This document shows, piece by piece, positions 21,519-28,939 of a DNA stretch of 37,379 nt. Under the pieces are notes generated by a model. That model saw only the letters and a list, made by a program, of their open reading frames with translations. It made no database searches and was not told the origin of the DNA. Position 1 is the stretch's first letter, and every line of letters starts with the position of its first letter. The stretch comes from a virus: the IMG/VR virus record IMGVR_UViG_3300045136_000426, positions 1 to 37,379 of that record; one strand, given 5' to 3'. The position numbers and the translations under genes are program-made.

Positions 21519-22031
21519 ATGATCGACATCAGCATTGACAGCGAAGCCACGCTGCGCCGGCTGCAAGGTGTCGCGGCGCGCCTGGCCGACACGCGGCCGC
21601 TCACGCGCATGCTCGCGGGCATCATGCATCGCGCGGTCGAAGACAACTTCGAGCAGCAAGGTCGGCCGCGCTGGCCGAATCTGGCCGCCGCAACGATCGC
21701 CGGGCGTACCAAGCAGGGCACCTGGCCTGGCAAGATCCTGCAGCGCACAGGCAGCCTGGCGGCCAGCATCACGCAGGAGTCAGGCGCTGGCTTCGCACGT
21801 GTCGGCACTAACAAGGTGTACGCGGCGATTCAGCAGTTCGGCGGCACCACGCGGGCGCACGTCATCAGGCCGCGCAGCAAGCGCGCGCTCGCGTTCGGCG
21901 GTATCGTGGTGCGCGAGGTGCATCATCCCGGCAGTAGGATACCGGCGCGACCGTTCCTGGCCCTGACAGCAGACGACGAGCGCGACCTGATATCCGCCGC
22001 CGAGCAATTCGTCATACGCCCCTTTGGGTGA
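21519..22031 (+). CDS. Virion morphogenesis protein (Mu gpG-like)
   Basis: The 170-residue product matches phage virion morphogenesis / gpG proteins: LTRMLAGIMHRAVEDNFEQQ, then RPRWPNLAAATIAGR (the W-x-x-L block), KILQRTGSLAASIT, and the closing IPARPFLALTADDERDLI. It is thought to act in tail completion or head-tail joining. ATG 21519 has a GGAG site four bases upstream. Confidence 0.88.
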   Translation: MIDISIDSEATLRRLQGVAARLADTRPLTRMLAGIMHRAVEDNFEQQGRPRWPNLAAATIAGRTKQGTWPGKILQRTGSLAASITQESGAGFARVGTNKVYAAIQQFGGTTRAHVIRPRSKRALAFGGIVVREVHHPGSRIPARPFLALTADDERDLISAAEQFVIRPFG

Positions 22032-22035
22032 GTTG

Positions 22036-22049
22036 TGACGCGCGTCGCG
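22036..22049. promoter_or_regulatory. Near-palindrome matching the motif at 12844
   Basis: GTGACGCGCGTCGC differs at one base from the perfect palindrome at 12844-12857. It lies 56 bp before the protease start, with a possible -10 (TGTATC, 22084-22089) about 40 bp beyond its centre and no clear -35. That geometry would suit a Mor/C-dependent late promoter for the head genes; this is inference. Confidence 0.4.
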
Positions 22050-22104
22050 CTCTCGCCTGAAGCGCGCCTGGGCACAGTGCAGCCTGTATCTCAAAGGCTG
22101 ACAC

Positions 22105-23244
22105 TTGAAGCGCATCCACCTGTTCAAGGCCGGCACGCACACCGCGATGTCGGGTCAAACGCTGGATTTCAGCGAAGAGGAGTTGCGGCGCGCCGCGCAG
22201 GTCTATGACCCGGCGAGGCACGAGGCGCCGATCGTCATCGGCCACCCGCAGACGAATGCGCCGGCCTGGGGCTGGGTCCAGCAGCTTGACTACGCCGACG
22301 GAGAACTCTGCGCGACGCCGCATGAGGTCGACGAGCAGTTTGCCGAGCTGGTCAAAGGCGGCAAATTCAAGAAGGTCTCCGCCAGCTGGTACCTGCCCGA
22401 CGCGCCCAACAACCCGGTGCCGGGCTCGCTGTATCTGCGCCACATCGGCTTTCTGGGTGCGCAGCCGCCCGCGGTCAAGGGGCTCAAGCCCGTGGAGTTC
22501 GCCGACGCCGAAGGCACCGTGGAATTCAGCGCAGCGTTGAACGACAGCTGGCTCGCCGGCATGTTTCAGCGCCTGCGCGACTGGCTGATCAGCAAGGAAG
22601 GCCTGGAGCAGGCCGACCAGGTGATTCCGCAGTGGCAGATCGACAGCGTCAAGGAAATGGCGCTGCGCGACGAGCTGCAGGGCGCGGACAGCGTGATCAA
22701 CGACCTGGCCACCGGCCAGCCGATTCAAACCTCTTTCAGCGACCCAACGAAGGGAACATCGATGAGCAAAACAGTCGAGCAGCTCGAGCGCGAGCTGCAG
22801 GAGGAGCGCGCGCGCCGCGAAGCCGCTGAGGCGGCCAGCGCGCAGTTCGCGGAGCGCGAGCGCAAGGCACGGCGCGAAGCCGTGCACGCGGACAACGAGG
22901 CCTTCGCCGATCGGCTGGTGGCGCAGGCCAAGCTGGCACCCGCCGGCAAGGGCGTCATCGTCGCTTTGCTCGACGCCGTCGCCGCACCCGATGCGGTCGT
23001 GGAGTTCGGCGAAGGCGACGCGAAAAAGTCGCTTGCAAGCGCCTTCAAGGAGCTGCTCGAAGGCGCCTCGCCGGTCGTGGACTTCGGCGAGCACGCCACC
23101 AGGGGCAATGCCTCGGGCGCGGGCGCGCTCGATCCGGTGGCGCTCGGCAAAAAAGCTGCCGACTACGTCGAGGAGCAAAGGGCGCGGGGCGTCACCGTTA
23201 CGGTGCAGGACGCGATCGCGCATGTGTCCAAGCAGGCCGACTGA
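22105..23244 (+). CDS. Prohead protease with scaffold (Mu gpI/gp32-like)
   Basis: The 379-residue product has the Mu-I protease layout in the first 130 residues: FKAGTHTAMSGQTLDFSEEE, APIVIGHPQTNAPAWGWV with H47, and KKVSASWYLP with S92 or S94 as the possible nucleophile. The C-terminal part, from about residue 220, is the scaffold. The protease processes scaffold and capsid proteins during maturation. The start is TTG 22105 with AAGG upstream; the preceding codons have no alternative, and the first 14 residues belong to the conserved fold. Confidence 0.85.
   Translation: MKRIHLFKAGTHTAMSGQTLDFSEEELRRAAQVYDPARHEAPIVIGHPQTNAPAWGWVQQLDYADGELCATPHEVDEQFAELVKGGKFKKVSASWYLPDAPNNPVPGSLYLRHIGFLGAQPPAVKGLKPVEFADAEGTVEFSAALNDSWLAGMFQRLRDWLISKEGLEQADQVIPQWQIDSVKEMALRDELQGADSVINDLATGQPIQTSFSDPTKGTSMSKTVEQLERELQEERARREAAEAASAQFAERERKARREAVHADNEAFADRLVAQAKLAPAGKGVIVALLDAVAAPDAVVEFGEGDAKKSLASAFKELLEGASPVVDFGEHATRGNASGAGALDPVALGKKAADYVEEQRARGVTVTVQDAIAHVSKQAD
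22762..23244 (+). CDS. Nested in-frame scaffold protein (Mu gpZ-like)
   Basis: An internal ATG at codon 220 of the protease gene is preceded by AAGGGA seven bases upstream, so a separate 160-residue scaffold can be made from the same frame. It begins MSKTVEQLERELQEERARRE, a strong coiled coil, and continues with helical segments. In Mu the scaffold gpZ is made the same way from inside gene I. The ribosome site and coiled coil support this, but production is inferred. Confidence 0.75.
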   Translation: MSKTVEQLERELQEERARREAAEAASAQFAERERKARREAVHADNEAFADRLVAQAKLAPAGKGVIVALLDAVAAPDAVVEFGEGDAKKSLASAFKELLEGASPVVDFGEHATRGNASGAGALDPVALGKKAADYVEEQRARGVTVTVQDAIAHVSKQAD

Positions 23245-23280
23245 ACGTATCAACCGCAGAACGCTGAGGAGCATCACACC

Positions 23281-23652
23281 ATGATTCTGCTTGCCAAGGG
23301 CCGTATCGCAACCGCTGCGACGCCCGCGTACACAATCGTCAAGCCGGGCGGCAGCGCCAACGGCATGCAGCCCGCAGCGGCTGCCACCGACAAGCTCATC
23401 GGCGTGAATGCCGACGTGGCCAAGGCCATCGGCGAGTTCGGCGATGTCGTCGTCGCCGGCGAGGCGCTCGTGCTCGCGGGGGCTGCGTTCGCCGAAGGCG
23501 ACCTGCTGACCAGCGACGCGCAAGGCCGCGCGATCACCGCCACCGCGGGCGCAGGCAGCAACGTGCGCACGATCGGCTACGCATTGGAGGCGGCGACCGC
23601 CGCCAACCAGGTCGTGCCGATCATGGTCGTTCCCGGCAGCTTCCAAGGCTAA
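23281..23652 (+). CDS. Head decoration / capsid accessory protein
   Basis: The 123-residue, Ala/Gly-rich product carries IGVNADVAKAIGEFGDVVVA, GEALVLAGAAFAEGDLLTSD and a closing IGYALEAATAANQVVPIMVV. This alternation of short strands is typical of DUF2190-like decoration proteins that stabilise capsids. It sits between scaffold and major capsid genes, as in many Mu-like phages. ATG 23281 has a GAGGAG site. Confidence 0.75.
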   Translation: MILLAKGRIATAATPAYTIVKPGGSANGMQPAAAATDKLIGVNADVAKAIGEFGDVVVAGEALVLAGAAFAEGDLLTSDAQGRAITATAGAGSNVRTIGYALEAATAANQVVPIMVVPGSFQG

Positions 23653-23688
23653 GCGGCCGAGCCCCATCACCGAACCAGGAGTCCTTAC

Positions 23689-24645
23689 ATGGCTGCAGAA
23701 GCATTTGACATCCACCCGCAGCTCACCGCTGTGGCGGTGGCGTACAAGAACCCGCAAGAGACCTACATCGCCGACAAGATCCTGCCGCGTGTGCCGACCG
23801 GCGAGGTGTTCAAGTGGACGAAGTACTCGCCCGAGCAGGGGTACACCATCCCCAACACCTACGTGGGCCCGAAGAGCGAACCGAACATGATCGACTTCCA
23901 GGGCACGGCCGTCACCGATCAGACCAACGACTACGGCCTGGAAGACTTGGTGACCAACCGTGAGATCAAGGCGTTCGAAGAAATGCCCAAGCCCGCGAGC
24001 GGTGGACCCATTCCGCCGATGGAGATCAGCGCCATGTTCCTGAAGGGGCTGATCATGGTGGCGCGCGAGATTCGTGCCGCCGGCTTGGTGTTCAACGCTG
24101 CGAACTATCCCGCCGGCAATCAAGCGACGCTATCGGGCACGAGCCAGTGGTCCGACCAGGTCAACAGCAACCCAGTGCTCGCGATTCGGCAGGCGATGGA
24201 CGTGCCGCTGATCCGCCCGAAGTACATGGCGCTCGGCCGGCAAGTGTGGACGATGCTGTCGACGCACCCGAAGGTGCTCCAGGGCGTGTTCCGCACACAG
24301 CAGACCGGCGGTGTGGCCAGCATTCGCGCAGTGGCCGATCTGCTGGAGCTCGACGACATCTTCGTTGGCGACGGTTTCTACAACACCGCCGGCCGCGGTC
24401 AGGCGCCGGTGTACCAGCGCGTCTGGGGCAAGCATGCCCTGCTGTTCTCTAGCAGCCCGATGAGCGCGATGGCCGGCCAGCCCACGTTCGGCTTCACTGC
24501 CCAGTTCGGCGACGTCATCGCGGGCACGCTGCCGGCGCCCGAGAAGGGCCTGCGCGGCGGCGTGCGTGTACGCGTCGGGGAAAGCGTGAAGGAGGTGCTG
24601 ACCGCACCAGACGCAGCCTACTTCTTCCAGAACGCGGTTGCTTGA
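23689..24645 (+). CDS. Major capsid protein
   Basis: The 318-residue protein starts FDIHPQLTAVAVAYKNPQET and YIADKILPRVP, a start common to a group of phage major capsid proteins of HK97 fold. Further blocks include NDYGLEDLVTNREIKAFEE, RPKYMALGRQVWTMLSTHPK and ELDDIFVGDGFYNTAG. No removable delta domain is apparent. It forms the icosahedral shell. It directly follows the decoration gene, with AGGAG upstream of ATG 23689. Confidence 0.88.
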   Translation: MAAEAFDIHPQLTAVAVAYKNPQETYIADKILPRVPTGEVFKWTKYSPEQGYTIPNTYVGPKSEPNMIDFQGTAVTDQTNDYGLEDLVTNREIKAFEEMPKPASGGPIPPMEISAMFLKGLIMVAREIRAAGLVFNAANYPAGNQATLSGTSQWSDQVNSNPVLAIRQAMDVPLIRPKYMALGRQVWTMLSTHPKVLQGVFRTQQTGGVASIRAVADLLELDDIFVGDGFYNTAGRGQAPVYQRVWGKHALLFSSSPMSAMAGQPTFGFTAQFGDVIAGTLPAPEKGLRGGVRVRVGESVKEVLTAPDAAYFFQNAVA

Positions 24646-24696
24646 TGTTGACGCATGCGGCGCTGGTGAGCGCCGCACATCGAGAAAGGACACGCA

Positions 24697-24873
24697 ATGG
24701 CCACCAAGAAGCAAGCCGAGACCAAGGACTACGTTGTGCTCACGCCGGTGGAGCATGACGGCAAGCGCTATCCAGCAGGCGCGACGCTGTCGATCGGGGA
24801 GGACGATGCCGCGCCCCTGCTGAAGGTCGGCGCGATCGCCGAGCCGGCGGCGAAAGACGAACCGAATCAATAG
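24697..24873 (+). CDS. Small phage head-region protein, 58 residues
   Basis: This short gene starts at ATG 24697 with AAAGGA seven bases upstream. The product (YVVLTPVEHDGKRYPAGATL, then SIGEDDAAPLL) matches the short phage proteins of the type 'HDG..Y.AG..L.l.e..A..Ll..GA' found between capsid and gp36 genes. The fold is probably a small beta-rich domain. Role unknown. The following 115 bp hold a small palindrome (GGTCGC/GCGACC at 24873-24886) and a direct repeat CCTTAGCG (24886-24903). Confidence 0.7.
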   Translation: MATKKQAETKDYVVLTPVEHDGKRYPAGATLSIGEDDAAPLLKVGAIAEPAAKDEPNQ

Positions 24874-24988
24874 GTCGCCCGCGACCTTAGCGGGCCTTAG
24901 CGCCCAGAGCTCTATGCCCAGCCGGTGGAAGGCCGGCGCCTCGATGTGAGGGCTGCGTGCAGTGTTGACATCAAGGCTGACACAAACC

Positions 24989-25435
24989 ATGAGCTACGCA
25001 ACCCCTACTGACCTGATCGCGCGCTTCGGCGAGCGCGAGGCCCGCGCACTCGCCGATCGGCTGGGCACCGGCGAGATCGACGAAAGCGTGCTGCAACGCG
25101 CGCTCGACGAGGCGAGCAGCGAGATGGACGGCTACCTCGGCGTGCGCTACGCACTGCCCCTGCCGACCTTGAGCCAATCGGCGACCGCCCTGGTGCGCAA
25201 CATCTGCCTGGACGTGACGCGCTATCGCCTGGTGGGCACCGAGACGATGAACACGGACGAGATCGAGAGCCGGTACAAGCTCGCGATCAAGCAGCTCGAG
25301 GCGCTGCGCGACGGCAAGCTCTTCATCGGCGACATTTCCTTGAAGCCCGCCGGCGGCGACGTGAATACCGCCGGCAACAACGCCGTGCGCGTGCGGCAAC
25401 AAGTCTTCTCCGAAAACGCCCTCGGGGGCTATTGA
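24989..25435 (+). CDS. Head completion protein (Mu gp36, DUF1320)
   Basis: The 148-residue product matches gp36/DUF1320: SYATPTDLIARFGEREARAL, LQRALDEASSEMDGYLGVRY, and LVRNICLDVTRYRLVG. It is helical and probably forms part of the head-tail connector. ATG 24989 is chosen because conserved residues begin there; the frame is open back to 24962. Its stop overlaps the next start (TGATG). Confidence 0.88.
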   Translation: MSYATPTDLIARFGEREARALADRLGTGEIDESVLQRALDEASSEMDGYLGVRYALPLPTLSQSATALVRNICLDVTRYRLVGTETMNTDEIESRYKLAIKQLEALRDGKLFIGDISLKPAGGDVNTAGNNAVRVRQQVFSENALGGY

Positions 25436-26028
25436 TGGGCACCCAAGCCATCACCGCGCCGGTGTACAAGCTCATCGAGGAGGCCATGCTCGCACAGCTG
25501 CGCGCGGCGCAGCGGCCGTACGCGGTCAAGAGCATCGAAAGCTACGCCGGCCAGCTCGACGACGACGCCTGGGAATGGCTGCGCGGCACGCCGGCCGTAT
25601 GGGTCAGCTTCGTCGGCGCACCCGAAGTGACGATGAAGGGCAGCCGCACCGTCAAGGTGAACGGCAAGTTCATGGTCGCAGCCGCGCAGCGCAACATCAA
25701 CAACAACGCCGTGGCGCGGCTCGGCGACGCAGCTGAGCCCGGTGTGTACCAGCTGCTCGAGGACAACAAGCTGGCCTTGTGGAACCAGCAACTCGGCCTG
25801 CCGATCCAGCCGTTGATGCCCGGTGCAACACGTCAGCTGTTGGTCGGCCGCACCCGCGGCGGTGAACCATTGGCCGTGTACGCCCAAGAGTTCGAGACGT
25901 GGTGGATGGAACAGCTGCCCGAGCCCGGCGCGACGCCCGACGGCGAGCTGCGCAGCATTTATCTCAACTACTTCCTGCAGCCCGACGACGCCACGCAGGA
26001 CGCACAAGACCAAGTCACGATCAGCTAA
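25435..26028 (+). CDS. Mu gp37-like tail terminator/completion protein (DUF1834)
   Basis: The 197-residue protein fits the Gp37/DUF1834 family: YKLIEEAMLAQLRAAQRPYA, VKSIESYAGQLDDD, TPAVWVSFVGAPEV, and QEFETWWMEQLPEP near the end. It is thought to act at the tail end of the neck. ATG 25435 overlaps the gp36 stop, and its TAA overlaps the next ATG (TAATG). Confidence 0.85.
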   Translation: MGTQAITAPVYKLIEEAMLAQLRAAQRPYAVKSIESYAGQLDDDAWEWLRGTPAVWVSFVGAPEVTMKGSRTVKVNGKFMVAAAQRNINNNAVARLGDAAEPGVYQLLEDNKLALWNQQLGLPIQPLMPGATRQLLVGRTRGGEPLAVYAQEFETWWMEQLPEPGATPDGELRSIYLNYFLQPDDATQDAQDQVTIS

Positions 26029-26138
26029 TGGAAAACCAGCACCGTCGCATCGCCGGCTACCGCGAGCTCAACGAGCAGGAGATGGGCCTGAACTGCAAAC
26101 CGGCTTCATGTGCGATCGCTCAGCCGATCAACTTTTAG
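26028..26138 (+). pseudogene. Decayed gene resembling the Acb2/Tad1 hairpin (DUF7681) family
   Basis: The 36-codon frame starts MENQHRRIAGYRELNEQE, which matches the opening I recall for small DUF7681/Acb2-type phage proteins (QHR.I.GYREL..eEi.LMN). It then stops matching. Twenty bases on, another frame reads ELQTGFM (26090-26110), a C-terminal motif of the same family, and the original frame then reads AIAQPINF before the stop, again family-like. The simplest reading is an internal deletion joining head to tail, plus a second small deletion. Intact members of this family sequester cyclic nucleotides and block CBASS immunity. The assignment is from memory of the family pattern. The ATG keeps a TAATG overlap with gp37. 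Confidence 0.5.
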
Positions 26139-26146
26139 AGGATGAC

Positions 26147-26344
26147 ATGGCCATCAAAGTCAAAGTCAGCGACCCGCAACTGAAGGTTCCGCGCGAGGAG
26201 AACCCTCGAACCTACATCACCGGTGCCGACGGTGTGATGGAGGTCGAGGACTCCGCGTACTACCGCCGCCGGATCATCGACGGCGAACTGATCGAGGTCG
26301 ACGGCAGGGGAAAGCCTGTATCGGCCGACGGCAGCAAGGCCTGA
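26147..26344 (+). CDS. Mu gp38-like protein (DUF2635)
   Basis: The 65-residue product has the DUF2635 pattern: IKVKVSDPQLKVPREENPRT, then YITGADGVMEVEDSAYYRRR and IIDGELIEV. It is always found just before the tail sheath gene in Mu-like phages; function unknown. ATG 26147 has GAGGA upstream, lying over the stop of the decayed gene. Confidence 0.82.
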   Translation: MAIKVKVSDPQLKVPREENPRTYITGADGVMEVEDSAYYRRRIIDGELIEVDGRGKPVSADGSKA

Positions 26345-26403
26345 CGCCGAGCCTCCTCGCCCCGCACTTTACGCACAGCACCTGGATTCATTGAGGACAC
26401 CGT

Positions 26404-27825
26404 ATGGCCAGCCCGAATATCGCGTTTGATACCATCCCCGCCAGCCTGCGCAAACCAGGCCGGTACTTCGAGTTCAACAACAAGCTCGCGGTGCGCACGC
26501 TGCCCAACAACAAGCAGCGCGTGCTGATCATCGCGCAGATGCTGGCCAGCGGCACGGCGGCGGCCAACCAGATCGTGCAGGTCTTCGATGCGGAGACAGC
26601 GGCCGCACTGTTCGGCCGCGGCAGCCAGGCGCACCGCATGGTGGCCAATGCCATCCAGGCAAATCCGTACGTCAGCCTGTTCGTCATGCCGATCGCCGAC
26701 AGCGGCACCGGCGTCGCGGCCACCGCGACCGTCACGGTCACCGGCACGGCCACGGCCAACGGCTCGGTCACGGTGACTATCGGTGATGACGACGTCGTCG
26801 TACCGGTGACCAGCGCCGATGCGCAGAACGCCATCGCCGCGAACATCAAGGCCGCGATCGATGCCTACATCAACACGCCAGTGTCGCGCAGCGTGGCGGC
26901 AAACGTGGTCACGCTCACCGCGCTGAACAAGGGCACGGTCGGCAACAACCTGCGCCTGGCCGCCACCAGCGGCGCACCGGGCGTGGCGGTGGCTGTGACC
27001 GCGTTCGCCGGTGGGCTGAACGATCCCGCGCTCACTACGCCGCTGGCCAACGCGTTCCCGAGCAGTTATGAGATCTACTGCGTGCCCTACGCCGACGCCA
27101 CATCGCTGGGCGCACTCAAGACGCACCTGAGCAACGTCAGCAATGCCATCGAGCAGCGCGGCGCGATCGGTGTGTACGCCACCGTCGGCACGCTCAGCGC
27201 GGCTACGACGCTGGCTGCAGCACTGAACAGCGAGCGCCTGACCGGCGGCTTTCTGAAGAACGGCTACACGCCGCAGGAAGAGATGGCGGCCGCCTATGCG
27301 GCGATGATCGCCTTCGAGGAAGACCCGGCTCGGCCGCTCAACACCCTGACGCTCACGGGCGTGCGGGTGCCCCTGATCAGCGACCGGCTCACGCGCACCG
27401 AACAAGAAAGCTGCCTGTACAACGGTGTGACGCCGTTCGAGTGGCAGCCGGGCGAGGTAGTCGGCATCGTACGTGCGATCACGACGTACACCGTGAACGC
27501 AGCGAGTGTGGCGGATGTGAGCTGGCTCGACCTGACCACCATCCGCACGATGGAGTACGTGCGCAAAGCCTGCCGCGAGCGCATCAGCCTGCGCTTCCCG
27601 CGCGAGAAGCTGAGCGACAAGACCGCGCAGCGCGTGCGCAGCGAACTGATCGACGTGCTGCTGAAGATCGAGGAGCTGGAGATCATTGAGAAGGTGCAGG
27701 ACAACCTGCCCGGCCTGATCGTCGAGCGCGACCTGCAGAACGTCAACCAGCTGAACGCCAAGATCCCGACCGACGTGGTCAACGGCCTGCACATCTTCGC
27801 GGGCCGTATCGATTTGTTGTTGTGA
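26404..27825 (+). CDS. Tail sheath protein (Mu gpL-like)
   Basis: The 473-residue protein matches contractile tail sheath subunits: PASLRKPGRYFEFNNKLAVR, LPNNKQRVLIIAQMLASGTA, VFDAETAAALFGRGSQAHRM, a variable central domain, and the C-terminal strand and helix region ENLPGLIVERD-like (DNLPGLIVERDLQNVNQLNA). It contracts to drive the tube through the envelope. ATG 26404 begins MASPNIAFD, the usual start. Confidence 0.94.
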   Translation: MASPNIAFDTIPASLRKPGRYFEFNNKLAVRTLPNNKQRVLIIAQMLASGTAAANQIVQVFDAETAAALFGRGSQAHRMVANAIQANPYVSLFVMPIADSGTGVAATATVTVTGTATANGSVTVTIGDDDVVVPVTSADAQNAIAANIKAAIDAYINTPVSRSVAANVVTLTALNKGTVGNNLRLAATSGAPGVAVAVTAFAGGLNDPALTTPLANAFPSSYEIYCVPYADATSLGALKTHLSNVSNAIEQRGAIGVYATVGTLSAATTLAAALNSERLTGGFLKNGYTPQEEMAAAYAAMIAFEEDPARPLNTLTLTGVRVPLISDRLTRTEQESCLYNGVTPFEWQPGEVVGIVRAITTYTVNAASVADVSWLDLTTIRTMEYVRKACRERISLRFPREKLSDKTAQRVRSELIDVLLKIEELEIIEKVQDNLPGLIVERDLQNVNQLNAKIPTDVVNGLHIFAGRIDLLL

Positions 27826-27913
27826 GAGAACGCTCGGGAGTCAGCCGCAGCGAGTTGAGTGGCGGCCTCAACTGAATACCCCGCCGAGAACATTTTGAAC
27901 GAGGAGCGCCGAC

Positions 27914-28294
27914 ATGGCAGGAGCCAACCTGGTTGAGTACGAAGGCCACATCTTCATGGAAGTGAATGGCCAGGAGATCGAGGTGATCAGCCTCGACGAA
28001 GCCGACAGCGTCGGCCGCAAGCCGGTGCAGACCATGAAGCGCAGCCGCCGCATCGCTGGCTTCACGCGCTTGATTCGCACGTTCGACCTGAAGTTGACCG
28101 TGGCGATTCCCATCACGGGCGAGATCGACTGGGCGTCGATCGAGGGCGCGAAGATCACCAAGGTGAGTCCGGACGGCAGCAAGCGCGTCAGCTATCTGGG
28201 CTGCTTCGTCACCGGCGTCGGCGACAAGCACAGCGTGAACAATGAGGCGGCGCGCGACATCAGCGTCACCGCCGTCGATCGTGTGAACGAGTAG
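27914..28294 (+). CDS. Tail tube protein (Mu gpM-like)
   Basis: The 126-residue product has the pattern of Mu-like tube proteins: EGHIFMEVNGQEIEVISLDE, then MKRSRRIAGFTRLIRTFDLK and the strand-rich C-terminal half. It stacks in rings inside the sheath. The 88-bp gap after the sheath gene holds a 7-bp stem hairpin (AGTTGAG/CTCAACT, 27853-27873) without a T-run, and a GAGGAG ribosome site. Confidence 0.88.
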   Translation: MAGANLVEYEGHIFMEVNGQEIEVISLDEADSVGRKPVQTMKRSRRIAGFTRLIRTFDLKLTVAIPITGEIDWASIEGAKITKVSPDGSKRVSYLGCFVTGVGDKHSVNNEAARDISVTAVDRVNE

Positions 28295-28298
28295 CGCC

Positions 28299-28685
28299 AT
28301 GCCCGAGCAGCGGCTGACGACCGAAGGTGAGTTGCCAATCGGCGTGACCGTGGACGGCGTCACGCATGCGCGCTTCGTGCTGCGTCAACCGACGGTGCGC
28401 GACAACATCGCCGCGATTGACGAGGTGGGCACCGACAACCCGGTGGCGCTGAGCGCAGCCCTGTACGCGCTGCAGCTGGTCGAGCTCGGCACACTGAAGC
28501 CGGAGCAGATCACCTATGAACTGATCTGCGACATGCATCCGGCGGATTTCAACGCGCTCGATGCTGCTGCGGGAGAACTCGCAAAAAAAGCGCTGCCCGC
28601 CGCAGCGGGCGAGCCAATTGGATCAAGCTCTGCGTCGCTCTTCATCGGCTTGCTGGCGTCGGCTATTCGCAGGCACAAGAACTGA
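28299..28685 (+). CDS. Tail assembly chaperone, short form (Mu gp41-like)
   Basis: The 128-residue product matches the Mu gp41 position and style: GVTHARFVLRQPTVRDNIAA, then an acidic and helical middle. It is the upstream chaperone of a pair that loads the tape measure protein during tail assembly. A run of seven A (28583-28589) followed by a GC-rich hairpin lies at codon 96-97 and should send part of the ribosomes into the -1 frame, giving the longer form. Confidence 0.8.
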   Translation: MPEQRLTTEGELPIGVTVDGVTHARFVLRQPTVRDNIAAIDEVGTDNPVALSAALYALQLVELGTLKPEQITYELICDMHPADFNALDAAAGELAKKALPAAAGEPIGSSSASLFIGLLASAIRRHKN

Positions 28686-28939
28686 CCGTCGATGAAGCAC
28701 TGGAGATTCTGCAAGCCGCCGTTCCTGATGCCGTTCGAGCCAAGGCGCCGAAGCGCTCGGTAAGCCTACGGAACAAAGCCTTGCAACGCAGAGAACGCCG
28801 ACGCCGACGCCATGCCCAACAATCTGAACATCGCCCTGACGCTGAGCCTCAACGACCGGCTGGTCAAGCCGATCGAGCGCGCTCTGAAGGAGATTCAGAG
28901 CAACATCAAAGCGCTCGAGAAGGACCTGTCCGGCGTTGA
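28299..28939 (+). CDS. Tail assembly chaperone, -1 frameshifted long form
   Basis: A shift at A AAA AAA (28583-28589) continues in the -1 frame for about 116 codons to a TGA at 28937-28939, giving about 213 residues. The shifted part has coding character (ANWIKLCVALHRLAGVGYSQ, then LTVDEALEILQAAVPDAV) and no start codon of its own, so frameshifting is the obvious way to express it. The last 43 codons overlap the tape measure gene and are Arg/Gln-rich. Programmed -1 shifts at this place are known for Mu and most long-tailed phages. Confidence 0.75.
28583..28610 (+). promoter_or_regulatory. Programmed -1 ribosomal frameshift signal
   Basis: The slippery heptamer A AAA AAA is in the correct phase (zero frame GCA AAA AAA GCG). 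A perfect hairpin follows: GCCCGC (28595-28600), loop CGCA, GCGGGC (28605-28610), starting five bases after the heptamer. Slippery run, spacing and stem together are the standard layout of a -1 shift site. Confidence 0.82.

Noticed and set aside
22012-24123. 703-codon open frame on the minus strand across protease, decoration and capsid genes
   Set aside because: It is a shadow of strongly supported plus-strand structural genes with GC-rich third positions; no family is seen, and it spans several operon junctions.
24873-24903. Transcription terminator after the small gene at 24697
   Set aside because: The GGTCGC/GCGACC palindrome has only a 2-bp loop and no T-run; neighbouring genes need read-through.
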